Assembly (NCBI GenBank): GCA_012934845.2
Contig: WNNJ02000619.1
Span: 62,001 to 126,000 of the forward strand
Length of the DNA: 64,000 nt
From: Pomphorhynchus laevis
Lineage: Eukaryota; Acanthocephala; Palaeacanthocephala; Echinorhynchida; Pomphorhynchidae
Reading direction: 5' to 3'
The position numbers and the translations under genes were made by a program. Below are positions 9,617 through 22,371 of the stretch, one piece after another. The notes below the pieces were generated by a model. The model ran no database searches. It was not told where the DNA came from and was given only the letters and a program-made list of their open reading frames with translations. Position 1 is the first letter of the stretch, and every line of letters begins with the position of its first letter.

Positions 9617-10083
9617 ATTATAATTATTCTGCTAATTGCAATTTTTAAATTAATAGAACAGCAAGAAACGGTCACAACTCATTTGATATTTCTCTGAGCC
9701 ATGATCATTGATTTTTTAGAATTATCAGATAATACTGACGGAGAGTCAGCAAAATATAAAATACGAAAAACAATAAAATAGTATTTTCAAATTTTTAATT
9801 TACAGTCTAATGTAATACAATAAGGAAATTTTTGAAAACTTTAATTTACAAATAAAAATTTAAAATATATTTGCTGATATAAAGCTGAAACTAACAGAAT
9901 AAACAATTACAGATAAAACATTAAAACATTCGTTATTAAGCGAAGTTTAGACATATTAATTAAAACTTATTTATATTTTATTGATTAATGTCGACATCAC
10001 CAAAAAATTAAATAAAGTAATATTATTATGTAATATTATTCTTGTAATGTCGACAGTATTCGATCAAATGAATACATATCAGG

Positions 10084-10306
10084 TGGAAATAGTTTTAACA
10101 ACTTTTGAAAAAGTTGTTAAAACTAGTTGTTGAAAATTACTTAACTTCAGAAAATTACTTCAGAAATTACTTTATTTTCAGTAAATGTAATTTTCTGAAG
10201 ATGCTAACAGAAGTTAGCGAAATATCAAAAATAATTTCCTCTTTCCTTTGATCCAACTGCAATAATTATTTATCAATAATAAATTCGCATCAACTATTTA
10301 AAATCT
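10084..10306 (+). mobile_element. foldback element 3, one arm
   Basis: The right arm is intact (CTGAAGAT...GAAATATC at 10195-10226, then ctttgatccaactgcaataa and a decayed outer arm). The left arm is replaced by short duplicated pieces (aaaattacttcagaaattac). Confidence 0.55.
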
Positions 10307-11000
10307 TCTTAATTCTTACTTCATTTTTTATAATTGTAAATAATATTAATATTTGTCTGAGAAGTATTATTAGCACACTGCGTTTTTCAAGGATGGGAAA
10401 AATAAATTAAATAATTACAAGTCGAGAATAAATCAAGAGGTCAACGAAAGTTATTGATCTATGAAAACTAATTTATCTTCGTCCAACTTTTACTGCAAAA
10501 TGCGCAGACACCATTTCATGATCGGTCGCGGAACTTCAAAGGAATACCATAAATTGTCAGATTGTCAACCTTTTTGACAATCTGACTTAGAAGTTATATT
10601 GATAGAAGTTGAGGTAAGATTGCGGTCTATACTTTTGGTAAAATAAGTGTTGGGTGCTACCGGCAGAAATTTATTATTTGTCAAATTTGTCTTATTTTAT
10701 TCCCAGGCAAGAGTTTGTGATTGGACCACTCTCTAAATCTAGAATTCAATGCCAAAAGAATACCTTCGCTAGGTCTACCACTTTCCCCAAATTAGCCAAA
10801 TTCTCGACAATAATTTTATTTTTTAATTAAAATTAAAGCATATAAAATTATGCTTTAATATTTAATATTTTTTTTTATTTTATCACCAAAAATACAATAA
10901 AAATGTCACAATTTGTTAATCAAATTGTTAATCAGCATCATATCGAAATCTTATCACCATCGGCGTATAGCAAATGCAGACAGGCAAATTATCGCTGCTG

Positions 11001-11036
11001 AAAGGAGCGATAATAAAATATTATTATCGCTCCTTT
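11001..11036. repeat. 36-bp inverted repeat
   Basis: Arms aaaggagcgataataa and its perfect complement (16 bp each) around aata, followed by a T run. In a bacterium this would look like a terminator; here it is one of several short perfect palindromes in the intron. Confidence 0.75.
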
Positions 11037-11094
11037 TTTTTATTTGAATGTGTATTATTTGTTCAGCTTTTGTTTACATTTTTAAAGCCATCAA

Positions 11095-12142
11095 TCAGAT
11101 CAGATAACTGAGTCTACGTATTAATGTCTCTACGTACAAAATTAAATGATTGAAAATAAAATTTAAAATTATAAGATTTTATATAATTATATCAAGTTAA
11201 AATAAAAAATTGAAATTTAAAATAAACGTCATTTTTATGAATTGACTAACAAATAACAGACGTTGTATCAGAATAAGAATTAGAGGTCATCAGGAGGAAC
11301 TGCTATGCTATCAGGTTTCGGTCCCTAACTCCTCTACCCAACATAGCAGCGGGGCCAAATACATGCTAATGATGTATTTCCTCTGAAATAACTATCTAGT
11401 ATCTTATTCTAATACAAAGTATATTATTTATTATCCATCCATAAAAATTTGCCACTTAAGAGTTTAAATTTATTCTTTATATTATTGTGTTGATTTATAT
11501 ATTTTACTATTTTCTGATTGATGTTATTTTTATAGTAACCTAGTTTAAAATATGTATCTATTAAATTATTTAAATGATTTTGAAGAAAGCCAATATCATT
11601 ACATATTGTTGCAATTCTTAAAATTTCATTATTTAATGTATTATATTTTATATTATATGGTGTGCATGAATGCTCATGCAAAAATATGTTTATTGTAAAT
11701 TTAAATGTCATCTTTACGATATAAATTAAAAGTAGTTTTAATTGATGTTAATTTAATGTTCATATCTAGAATATGTTAAAGTTGTTTTAATTATTTTTAT
11801 CTTTTGTTTAATATTTATTTTTATAGTAACCTACTTTAAAATATGAATCTATTAAATTATTTAAATGATTTTGAAGAAAGCCAATATCGTTACAAATTGT
11901 TGCAATTCTTAAAATTTCATTATTTAATGTATTATATTTTATATTATATGGTATGCATTAATGCTCATGCAAAAATATGTTTCTTGTAAATTTAAATATG
12001 TAATCTTTACGATATAAATTAATAATAGTTTTAGTTAATGTTAATTTAATGTTCATATCTAGATATACACTTTCTTTATCATCAATATTGGTTTTGTTAA
12101 GAATAAAGCTACTTGGATAAATTTGTTCACTTATTAAATAAA
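11095..12142 (-). mobile_element. PLE: two 3'-end units in tandem
   Basis: The first unit (11095-11765) has the full 3' terminus (agataactgagtctacgta), the structured region and the last 95 RT codons ending FLWMDNK (11424-11711). A second, more decayed C-terminal unit (about 11790-12142) follows in the same orientation without its own 3' tail. Head-to-tail partial copies are known for PLEs. The right edge abuts the tail of family A copy A1, so the PLE probably landed in or next to it. Confidence 0.75.
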
Positions 12143-14711
12143 GTCACATTTTGCTATTTGAATCGACACATATTGGCTCAATGGGCTAATGCACTTATTG
12201 TAGTCAAGATGTGATCTTGAGGCTCTGCATTTTTTATGATCTGTATTATCTGATTAGCGCCTGGACCAACTTCACCAACTGCAGAGTACACCATTGAATA
12301 GAAGGTTCTCCATTAGACCTGTGTGATACGTTCAGCGTATTTCTGAAGTTTTCGATTTTCAGAATACTTAAAACAATCCGAAGGTATCTGGCAGTACGAC
12401 GGCGCATGACAATTGAATATGCATATGTCGATAAACGACCGCTCCGTTGCACTACCTGTTAATACCTTATAAGCGATATCGTTTAACGGTATTAACATGA
12501 GAGAGAAACTATCGTTTCTCTCTCGTTGTTGACTGTGACTCGAATATGATCGAATCATTTACCGGTGATAGAATTGGTTCAAGTTTCGAATTTACCGATT
12601 TTTCAAATTTCCGCTGCTATTGTGTCTCGCACCACATTATGGCGAATTATGGTAATACCATTTGTTTTACAAGACAACGCATGGAGATCGTGAGTTATGC
12701 CCTACAAGAACAGAATCTGGCAATATTATTTATGTTCCGATCGATTTGCACCACTATGGCGTCCTGAAATTCATGTTTGATAATGTCAGCTTTATTCCAG
12801 GACGTGCAGGACTTAGTAATTATAAAGATCCAATAGAACTCGCATTTGAGATAATGTTTTCTAAATTTATATTATAATCCAATATACGTTTTATGAAACG
12901 TGAATCAATGTGTTCTTATTTTCAATGATGTGTCTTTGAACATTGAGAGCTGTTCTTGTGATATATCTTTATGTGCTACAAGAATGCATTTCTCTGGGTT
13001 TACACTGAATCCATACTTTGGTTCAATTTTTAGCACTTCATTCCACAATCTCTTAATGTTTTCAAATGAGCCAACACATGATCTATCGTCTGCATACCAT
13101 CGATGTGTTATTTAAGGTGTATGATCTTGAAGACTAATGATTAATGGTAATGAAGAGGCCGCGAAAGCTGGCATGGAGAGTGAATCTCTTTATGTGAACC
13201 CCTCAGATGATAACCATGTTTCTTCACCCTTGACAGTAAGAACTGAGGCTTCATCATATCAGTTATGCAGTGTTTGTGACAATAATGGACATATATAGTC
13301 CATATGTGCCAGAACTATTTTCCTGTTTATGCAATTAAAAGCATTCCTTGCATCTAGCAGTAGCACATCTAGTAGTCTGTTAAACATACTTCTCAAATTC
13401 ATGCCGAATTTAGTCAACCGCCGCCTCGGTATCGCAGCGTTGCCCTGCACATAGTTGATTTTGTTCGCATACATAAGTAAGGTGCATTTGTAATACTTGC
13501 CTTTAATAATAAATAAACCACCGCCGCGGTACCGCTGCGTTGCCCTGCACATAGTTAAATTTGGTCGCGTACATCAGTTAGGGTCATTTGTACTACTCGC
13601 ATTATTACCTTACCTACAATTTTCCTAATCACCTCGCCTACACCGATGCGTCTCACATCTGGTCTTTTGTCAAGAGGAATTAATCTGCTCACTAGGTATG
13701 CTTTCAAGTGATCAGGTTTAATGGGTTGGGTTAAAATTGATATGGTAAATTCACGTAGTTGATCAGTCAACGCTTGAGATTCTTACGCAAATTGCATGAG
13801 CATTGATTGCCATAAAATTGCATTTGTGCCTGATTGATCAGTTGAGCCTTGCACAGATCACGCTGCACGTATCATGTCTTAGTCATTCAGTTTATGGAAT
13901 CTCGATTGGTGATTTTGGACACAGTGGAGCAAGGTAGCTCGTAGCAAACAATGTGTGTACATGCTCTTCACTTGGATGGAGGGTTGCTAATTTTTCGCAC
14001 ACAGTATTTTTCCCAATAATTGATCAAGAGATACAAGGCTAGAGTTCTCATTCATCAGTATTTTACTTGCTTTTCCAATCCAGCCCATGCTGATAAACTT
14101 AGCGACTATCACTGCATCGTTTCCTCGTTTCGATGTCAGACCATTCATTTTAACTAATTTTTTCGCCTGATGATATCTCGCTTCCTTGATGATTTCACCC
14201 AGATTGCCTTCGTTCCACATTTCAATTCGCCTTTCGATTGTCTTCCTGATGGAGCTGATCTTTTTAGTGTCAATTCTTTGCAGTACTATTTGAAATAATA
14301 CAGTTTATCGTTTGAAAGCGTTTATATTGTTTTTCTTGAAAGTATTGAATTTTCTTAGTATCTCGCTTGTCAATTTTACGAAATCTTTGCTTGCATTTCA
14401 TTGGGGAAGATTAAATAGAATTGGAATCTAATGTTTGACATATTCATAATTTCGTGATATGTCATTTTAGAGGTATCTACCTATTTCATTCTCTTCAGTA
14501 AAGATTGATGTTATTCTATTTCTCTGTAGCTTGTCTACTCTTCCCTTGTAGTTAGCAATTTGAGTTCCAAATTTATCTTACGAAATCAGTAAGGAGCATC
14601 ACTGTTGATGCCTGCTCGCTTTATCATACCACAAGGGCACCTTACAGATCCCGCAGCCACTTAGTTGCAGTTGCAACATTTAGCAGAGATGAATGGCACA
14701 CCTCGGGGCAT
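12143..14711 (-). mobile_element. family A retroelement A1, decayed but near full length
   Basis: Read on the minus strand it starts at ATG 14711 with MPRGVP, then a Cys cluster (KCCNCN, RCPCG). Further on come an N-terminal helix region (14220-13987), the RT segments SRLIPLDKRPDV and GVGEVIRKIVGKVI (about 13610-13700), LLLDARNAFNCINRK (about 13350), YADDRSCVGSFENI (about 13080) and GFSVNPEKCILVAHK, then the nuclease-like tail ATERSFIDICIFN and KYSENRKLQKYAERI (12313-12480). The frame is broken several times. At 13415-13590 a diverged roughly 110-bp tandem duplication doubles the part around the CAGQ motif. GC content looks clearly higher than the surrounding intron. Antisense relation to SLC26: none, same strand. 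Confidence 0.75.
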
Positions 14712-14901
14712 ATCAAATGTGATCCAATATTATTAATAATATTAATAATATCTATATTATTATATATTACAATATTATTTAAACATAAATCTAAAAATAT
14801 ATCTTAATATTTCATAGCTAAGTTCAGCTATAGAAATTTAAAAATTATGCAAAATCAAAAATATATCAAGAAAACGTTTGATCATTGAAAAAATAGCATA
14901 C
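14712..14901. other. SLC26 intron remnant
   Basis: Short AT-rich stretch between element A1 and exon 14; the exon 14 donor (gtatgc) lies at its right end. Confidence 0.5.
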
Positions 14902-15051
14902 CTCATTTAGGACACGAATTCCTTCTGAATCAATTCTTGACATTTCCGAACAATCTATTATGCAATGTTTTATCTTTGGAGCACTTGTTTGGTCAGCGAT
15001 AGCATCACATTCAATACTATCTATTTTGATATCTTCGTTCCGAGGATAGCA
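14902..15051 (-). CDS. SLC26: SLC26 exon 14: STAS domain core
   Basis: Fifty codons between acceptor ttattttcag and donor gtatgc. CYPRNEDIKIDSIECDAIAD is the variable linker inside STAS; KIKHCIIDCSEMSRIDSEGI is the beta strand and turn that define STAS (I.DCS...ID..G). In SLC26 proteins this cytoplasmic domain interacts with the membrane domain and with partners. Phase 0 at both ends. Confidence 0.93.
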
Positions 15052-15442
15052 CTGAAAATAACGTAAGATTAAGACGATATGCTACCACAATCACACGATC
15101 TATAACGTCGATGAATTAAAAAATATAAATCACAAAACTACTTGAAATTTTAAATCTGTTAAATACATCAAAATTATTCGCAATCAGTAACTGTGTATCG
15201 ATAGTCGCATCTGTCTCTTGTTAGATAGTCAGAAAGTTATTAGCTAAATCTACATGGCAGATGTTACGATGGAAATAAATAGGCTGTTTGACTTGTAAGA
15301 GCGAGATAGTCTCAACAGCTTGTGAATTTAAACAGTTTTGAACGCTTAATCAAACTAACAAGCGGAAAATCAACATAACCGGATTCATAACTAGAAGTCA
15401 GCTGGGAATATTAATCTTCATCCAGCCACTAAAAATACCTCC

Positions 15443-15480
15443 CTTTCTCGATAGCGTCCTTAAGGACGCTATCGAGAAAG
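15443..15480. repeat. perfect 38-bp palindrome
   Basis: Two 19-bp arms (ctttctcgatagcgtcctt and its exact complement) with no spacer. Confidence 0.95.
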
Positions 15481-15648
15481 TTCACTTTGATAATGCAAAT
15501 TTCTGGTTGTGGAACGACATTATCCTCACAGGTAGCTAAATAACATATTAAATAACATATTGATTATTTTTTTCTTAGTTAATCGATTCTTTTAAATAAT
15601 AAAATATTATTCAAATGAATTACATCTAATTTGGTTTCCTCAAATGGG

Positions 15649-17650
15649 TTATGGAGATCCAAAAAAATTGTTGTATAGCAAATTAGACGTCAAATGCGCG
15701 ATTCGCAGGAGCACGTCGGGTTGAGCTTTCTCCACGAATGCATGCGGAGGCAGCTCGACAGAGGCAAAACATATATTTTTTTCCTTAAATTGCAAATTAT
15801 CTCGATGTATGTAATTTGTGAATGGGTAGCTTTTTGAGATCCAATAAACTTCAAAATTCTGGATGCCGCTGGACCACCACCTCATGTAGTCAAAAATACC
15901 ATTGGTACAAAGTTTCCGGCTTCAATTGACGTTACACGCTCTTCTGATTTTGCACGCTTTCGAGTCTCATGATACCGAAATGAAGCGGCTGCCAACTGAG
16001 AGTAAGAACTAGCATGTGCATTGAACACGGCAACGTCCAGGAACGTTCGATCGAACCGATTCTCAAATATACCGCAGCATGTGACATAAAGACGTGCGTC
16101 CAGATCACGGCAGATTGTTCCGGACTATAACAAAGGCTGACTTCCGACATACTGAATTACGGGATCAATCTCTACACCGTGGCATACTTCGCTCAATTCC
16201 ATAGCAAGTAGATCCCGTATAGCATTGTGTCGAACGATATCCAGACCGCCTCTTTTGCATGACAATGCATGATACAGATGGTAACAGCACCGCATACACT
16301 AACCATGTTCACGCGGTCATTTGGTGTCCAACCATAGCGGGTTGCAACTGCATCAGTAAATTCAGTTCGGGACAGGTGATAATTTTCACTAATCAATGGG
16401 ATCGCGCTTAACCAAGACAGCAGAATCTGCCGTTACATGTTCGATGGATAGTAACGTTGATGCTGCAAATTGCTTTGATGCGTTACCTAACCTTTGCTTG
16501 TATTCCAAAAAATGCGGCTTGGCTAGCGAAGCAGCTATGCCAATTTGACTTTGGCAGAGTTCGTTACCAAGTAAGCAGGATGAATATGAACGCGAAAAAG
16601 TTTGTGAACTTTCAAATTCAATTACTGCAGAAAATACAGGATCAGCAATACCTATTCCACCAAGCCTGATAGGGGATGTCAATATCGACAACATCCCTTC
16701 AGAGGGCGCATGTTTTATGATTTGAAGAAGTAGACGAACATGTAGAGCGTCCCGAATAATCGATAGCTGTTGTTCATTACACCTTGTTGTCCGCAAAAAC
16801 TGTGCCCACTTCCACTGAACCGAGTGAAGTAGACCAGGGTAGGCAACATGTGAATCGTACTCAGCAACATGTACCACAAGATCGATTACTTCAACCCGCT
16901 TCTCGATTTTTCTTTTCATACTACTATTAACGTAGTCAGCCGTTCCGATCGGTGCACCGAGGATCTCAAGTCCATCATATTTTATGTGAACATCATCAGT
17001 CCGATCTAGCGATTCGTTGTGTGATTGATGCAGCAGCAACTGTGTTTTATCTGCGTTTACAAAGTAACCAAAAAGCGGTCCGTCTTTAAGCAATATCGAC
17101 CAAACCCTTTGCAGATCTTGCGGAGTCCAGACAAAGTTCGCATCATTTACATACCATCTCTGAAATACTGCAGGCACTTGTTGTCTCATACGTCGAATCA
17201 AAGGCAATGCCATCGCGAAGCCGCTACCTGTGTCAGACCTTCGATCACCTTGTGTCAGACCTTCCCAAAAAAAGCATTGTGCCGTCGCCCAGCACTAAAC
17301 GTGTCTCAGAGGAGTAGAGGTTGTTCATGATGCATGATAACATCGGACAAACACATTTGATATTGTGAAGTGCATCCTCGCAGTTAATGCAATTAAATCC
17401 ATTCCTCACGTCAACCGACGCATTTCTTGCGTCGGTGGATTCGATCAGACCTTCGATTACCCTGTGTCAGACCTTCCCAAAAAAAGCAGTGTGCCGTCAT
17501 TCAGCACTAACGTGTCTCAGAGGAGTAGAGGTTGTTCATGATACATGATAACATCGGACAAACACATTTGATATTGTGAAGTGCATCCTCGCAGTTAATG
17601 CAATTAAAACCATTCCTCACGTCCACCGACGCAAGAAATGCATTCACCGA
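15649..17650 (-). mobile_element. family A retroelement A2, 5'-truncated and rearranged
   Basis: The longest open piece is 17213-16389 (274 codons): ALPLIRRMRQQVPAVFQRWY, then YVNDANFVW where other copies have YADD, GYFVNADKTQLLLH, GLEILGAPIGTADYVN, and SPIRLGGIGIADP. Decayed sequence to 15649 covers the knuckle and nuclease-like tail (GSIERSW..., CIRGES-like end). The catalytic Ala-to-Val and Asp-to-Asn changes alone would disable the RT. Upstream, 17234-17640 is two copies of a 212-bp unit encoding the NAFN...NR region. No Cys-rich N-terminus is present. Confidence 0.75.
17234..17640. repeat. 212-bp tandem duplication within A2
   Basis: Units 17234-17445 and 17446-about 17640 are about 95% identical by eye. 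At the end of the unit a hairpin (accgacgcatttcttgcgtcggt) appears in the first copy, while the second has the loop segment gcatttcttgc in reverse-complement form (gcaagaaatgc). Confidence 0.85.
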
Positions 17651-19626
17651 CGCGAAGAACGAGGTCTATATAATATAATATAGACTCGAAAAGTTAACTC
17701 CGTCAATATAATAATATTATATATAATATTAAATAATATTATTCGATAAGCTAAACGGCTTAAAATTATGTAATTTGTGATTACCAGAATCCACTACTAT
17801 TCTCAAATGTTACGTAGAATAAACGTTTTGAACGTAGTTTATTAAAACACAATAAAAAAGATTAAAAGATCGTGTAAAGATCGAAAGGAATAATAAAATA
17901 AGAAAATTTCATTCACATAATTTCGATTGTTACAGTTAAAGAGCACATGGAATATATCATTGGACAACATAAATAAAAATAAATTGAAATTAATAATTCA
18001 CGATTATTAATTGGTAATATATAATATAATATATATAATATAATTATATTATATAACTATATTAATATAATATAATTAAATATTATAATTAAATATTACA
18101 ATTAAATAATATTTATTAATAGCAAATATTTAATTCAATAGCAAACTTTCATCAATATTTAAATTTTTAAATATTTAAACTTACAAATCAATATTTACAA
18201 TTTGAATCCAATTAACAATTTAGTTTGCGAAATCCAATTTTTGCAATAAAATATAGCTAAATAACATATTTAAATAATATCATAACGCATTAATTATAAC
18301 ACTAATATTATATATAAAATAATTATTTATAATTTAGTAATTATTTAATTTTGATTAATTATATTTATTATATTCTTCTGGTTGTATCACGACATTAATA
18401 TAATTATATAATTAATATAATTTGGTAATATATAATATAATATAATAGAGCATTAATTATAATATTATATATAAAATAATTATTTATAATTTAGTAATTT
18501 TATTATCTAAATGCTAATGATAAACTGGCAAGTGTTGACGATTTTATTTAAATCGGGTCTACTGTCTATTATACAACGCCTTTCTATAAAGGCTCTAATG
18601 TCGTCATAATCACTATTAAAAGATGTTTTAAATAACATTTATTTTAGTTAATGCTGTAATTTATATATTCTGCATAGGACTATAGAGCTATGAAAATTTG
18701 TTCGACGGACAAGAGAAAAACATATTAGGTATTGCTATTAGAAAAACAGTATCCTCTGCAAGCAATTAAACAATCGTTTTTAAGTCATAAAGAATGAAAG
18801 TGAATAACAAAGTTAAGGAAATCAAAATAGAGACATCCGCAATAATTTCTTTTCTACCAATTATATATTTCGGAATTATTGATCGATTCGCTGAAGACTG
18901 ATGGGCAACGAAATATAATTTATCACAAAAAATACGACATTATCCTCACAGGTATTGTTCCTAGTTTTTAATACAGCAGGACGCTACTAATCAGTCTGGG
19001 TGGGTCTCATCAGCTGCTGACTTAGACCTACATTTCACGTTTAGACCCCTATTATCTGCTTACTCCGTACACAGGTGCTGATCGGATTTGAACTTAGGAT
19101 TCGACGTGATTCAACGTATCATCATATCAGACAATATGTTTAGAAGCATTTAAAGGTATGCCGCCCTTGAGTTAATAAATTTAGTCGGAGTACGCAATTT
19201 ACGCCAATTTGCATCTCTTCACAAATAAGAACCTCTTAACCGGTATTATCTTGAATCGGGCTCCCGTCGCTGGTTTTTCATCCAGATCTGGGCTTTTCAG
19301 GCATCATCTGGTTTGCTAGGTTTTATTTTCGAAAATCTAAAATAATCGGGATTTTTTGGGGGAACAAATGCTACTATTAATAAATGACTACTTTAATTTG
19401 AAAACTCTTTGTTAAATAAAAGTGTTTGAGTTTGCATATTGAATGTAGCTGATTTAAGCGAAGGCGATCACCTTCAGTTGCGTTTCATAAATGAATTAAA
19501 CGCCTTGTAACAAACGCGTTATTTTAATTTGTTTTTAAAATCTCATCAGCGATAAGCGTTTTAGACTAATAAATTTCATATTCATTCGAAATTTGTCTGA
19601 CAATCATTATACTGTATAATCATTAC
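17651..19626. other. SLC26 intron, AT-rich, weak element traces
   Basis: 17660-18530 is low-complexity AT. About 18535-18625 (minus: NSDYDDIRAFIERRCIIDS) resembles the N-terminal part of the PLE frame (INDYDRLSCIIDSYC) and may be a diverged relative. 18950-19085 has a block (minus: agctgatgagacccaccc) like the core of the SINE-like repeats. Nothing else recognised. Confidence 0.4.
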
Positions 19627-19773
19627 CTTATTGAGTAACTTAGCAATTCCAGGTGATTGATGTGTCTTCTCGATTTCTAATGTTTGATAAACAAATTGTT
19701 TAAACTGGTTAGAGTTATATGATAATAATGGAGCATCCATATTAATAATCCGAGCGTTATTAATTTCTTTAGC
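19627..19773 (-). CDS. SLC26: SLC26 exon 13: first half of STAS domain
   Basis: Forty-nine codons between acceptor atattccag and donor gtaatg: AKEINNARIINMDAPLLSYN then FKQFVYQTLEIEK and AKLLNK. The pattern 'A.E....I.....PL.Y.N...F' is the first beta hairpin and helix of SLC26 STAS domains. Phase 0 at both borders. Confidence 0.92.
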
Positions 19774-19817
19774 CTGGAATATTTAGCTGTAAATATATTT
19801 TAATTAAGTTTATCTAC

Positions 19818-19884
19818 CTCTGGATGAATGGAGGTGTCCAAGAAATAGGTGCTTTTAAATATACCCATGAGTTTAAATTTTGGG
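19818..19884 (-). CDS. SLC26: SLC26 exon 12: linker from membrane domain to STAS
   Basis: 67 bases after acceptor cgttatag: one base completing a split codon, then PKFKLMGIFKSTYFLDTSIH PE, donor gtagat. In the family this place reads 'RxQxPKxxxLGxxPxTxxYxDxxxYxEA'. The split-codon start shows that the preceding, unfound exon must end with two bases of a codon. Confidence 0.88.
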
Positions 19885-20034
19885 CTATAACGACAGAAAA
19901 TGATTACAAGCATTTTAAAATGTCTGTAAATGGCAGTAATTATTTGTTTAAATATTTAAAATATTTAAACTATTATTTAAAGTAGCATTTATCAAGTAAA
20001 ATTTTATTTATAAAGTTGATATATCGGATATAAA

Positions 20035-20175
20035 CATAGCGGCCGAAACCTAATGACATAGCAGTTTATCCTAGTGATCGCTAATCTTAATTTTATTACA
20101 TCGTCTGTAATTATTAGTCTGTAATTTTATTAGTCAATTCATAAAAATTGCTTTTTAAATAATTATCACATAAAA
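20035..20175 (+). mobile_element. PLE 3' fragment
   Basis: Decayed copy of the structured 3' block: gcggccgaaacctaatgaca, tagcagtttatcctagtgat, then ttattagtcaattcataaaaattg. No coding part left. Confidence 0.65.
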
Positions 20176-20243
20176 ATCTGAATTCGAAAATTTTAAGATT
20201 AAAATATATTTTGTAGATATATTAAAATATATTTTTATATTTT

Positions 20244-20277
20244 GATTAGATGCCACACATGCGTGTGGCATCTAATC
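20244..20277. repeat. 34-bp inverted repeat
   Basis: Arms gattagatgccacac (15 bp, perfect) around atgc. Confidence 0.9.
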
Positions 20278-22371
20278 CTATGCTTAGGCATAATAAAATT
20301 AATGCATAATTCCAATGCATTATTTAAATTATGACACTACTTTGCCAAATTCTTCCAGCTTCATTAATTTTAACAGACAAAATTCTCAGCAGAACTAAAA
20401 ACTAAATTCTCAACGTTTCGGACGTTTACCTCTGATCTCGTACTTTAAGGCGGTATTTGCAAGGGAGCAATATATATTATCGCTACTTTTATTATCTATT
20501 ATATATTATTAGATAATAGATTGTATATTGCAAGGGAGTTATATATTATTAAATATAAACCAAATTTATATATTAATATAATATTATATTGATATTAATA
20601 TTATATTATATTATTTTTTTGAGCAATTTATGAATAATTGTAATTCATTGAAATGTGGATTGATTGGAATAATAATTCTGTAATTACAATATTAATGTAA
20701 TGAATACAAGAGTCGGGTATTTATAATAAATGAGTTAGTGAATGATGCTCTTACTAATATGATTAGGCATAATACATTATCCACACGGGCAAATTTCTTT
20801 TATATAAATTTTTACAATGTTTCGGTCATACATGGTAACCTTTATTAAGATAGTAGTTTTGAAAAACTACTATTGTATATTACTATATATTATTTAATAT
20901 AAACTAATATTATATATTAATATAATATTATATTATTATAAGATTAATAATAGTAAGATTATTGCAAATATAGATTTTGCTTTAGGATTTATAAGGGTCT
21001 TATAAACATCTTTTCGTGTGCTTACCTCTCGGAAATGGCGTTGTGGAAAATGATAGGTTACTTTATAATATTAATATTTTACAATTTAATCCAAAACATT
21101 TGATCGTCTTGTAAATTTTTCAGTTTACGACAGATAATATATGCTTTGGCTTCTTTTGTTCGTGCTGCGAGTCTTATTAATTCTTTTTAATATTTTGTTA
21201 AAACGTGTTGTAAAATAAGGTTCTCAACTAAATGTCTAATAAGTAATGCCTATATGATGTATAACTGCTGTCTTTAGTAAGAAATCGCATTTTACACATT
21301 ACTATTGAGTCATTGCAGAAGTCGTTACAATGACTTGTGTATATATCAGCCATGCACAATGACTTTTTTTCAATATAGTATTTTTCAACAAAAAATTTCT
21401 ATATATCCAATTAGTACGGAAGAATTATAATAAATTTTTTTTATTGATGAGAATTCTTCAATTGCAATTCAATTTATTGCAATGCATCATTTATCCTATG
21501 CCATTGATGTGCATATACTCGATTATTAAACGCCTATAGTTATTTGGTTCTTGCAAGTATTCTGACATTGTCGAACTCATTGTGGTTTCTTTTATTGATG
21601 GAATTGCTCAAAATAGCAGATGGCATGTCCCTTGTCCTCATGTCCCATGACATTCTTCCTCCTTTGACATGTCAAAGGAGGAAGAATGCATGGTAATAAA
21701 TATAATTGTATTTAAGAATTCCCGTTGATAGTATGGGCAAAGAAATTTTCTTCATATTCTTCTGTCCTAATAAGTCATTTTTTGTAAACAAGTACTATCT
21801 TGAAATCTTAAAAATGGTCACTACAATCTTGAAAAGTAACATTGAGTATGCCTGGAACGTTGTAATAATTTATATAAAAGAATTTTAATAATGCGAATAA
21901 TTTAAGCATATGATTAAAATATATTTTTAAGTTGATATACTTGTACAAGCATTGATACGATAAAAAAATTTGATAACTTTATTCTGCATATTGATTCAAT
22001 TCTATGTATAAGACATTAGCAGTTACCCTACATTTCAGTAAGCTACATTTCATATGTATAAAATACATGGACTTAGTTAACTGATCTGATGTGCTTCTAT
22101 TAAGCTGTAAATACCAGACACAAAACTTGCCGGTTGATAATTTTTTAAAGTCAATTGATGTATTTTTAAAATTTGGATTTTGGAGCAGGATCAAATAATC
22201 AAACTTATAATCAAATTTGGATTATAAGTTATTAATATATTCTCATTTGACCGATCTGATCCTTTTAATTTACAATATCACATATCATCTATTTAGTCAT
22301 CATTATATTTGAGTTGGCATATTGTATCTAAGTTATTAAATCATATTATATCAGAGTTAATTGATCTGATT
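20278..22371. other. SLC26 intron, no element recognised
   Basis: Mostly AT-rich. Contains the palindrome at 21651-21688 and a short minus-strand frame near 21090-21190 (see rejected items). The missing SLC26 exon 11 should lie somewhere between 19885 and 23711. Confidence 0.4.
21651..21688. repeat. perfect 38-bp palindrome
   Basis: Arms cattcttcctcctttgaca and its exact complement, 19 bp each, no spacer; same length as the one at 15443. Confidence 0.95.

Noticed and set aside
11001-11036. Hairpin plus T run resembling a rho-independent terminator
   Set aside because: The window is eukaryotic intron; it is one of several random-sequence palindromes.
12546-13115. Three plus-strand frames of about 70 codons
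   Set aside because: They are complements of the RT palm and tail of minus-strand element A1 (GFSVNPEKC, YADD).
14600-14711. Independent small Cys-rich gene
   Set aside because: It is the N-terminal module of family A element A1, shared with 57725-57900 and 58273-58400.
21083-21190. Minus-strand frame ELIRLAARTKEAKAYIICRK followed by LKNLQDDQMFWIKL and a stop
   Set aside because: Looks protein-like but has no clear family, no good acceptor, and does not fit the missing SLC26 exon (not hydrophobic, wrong phase).
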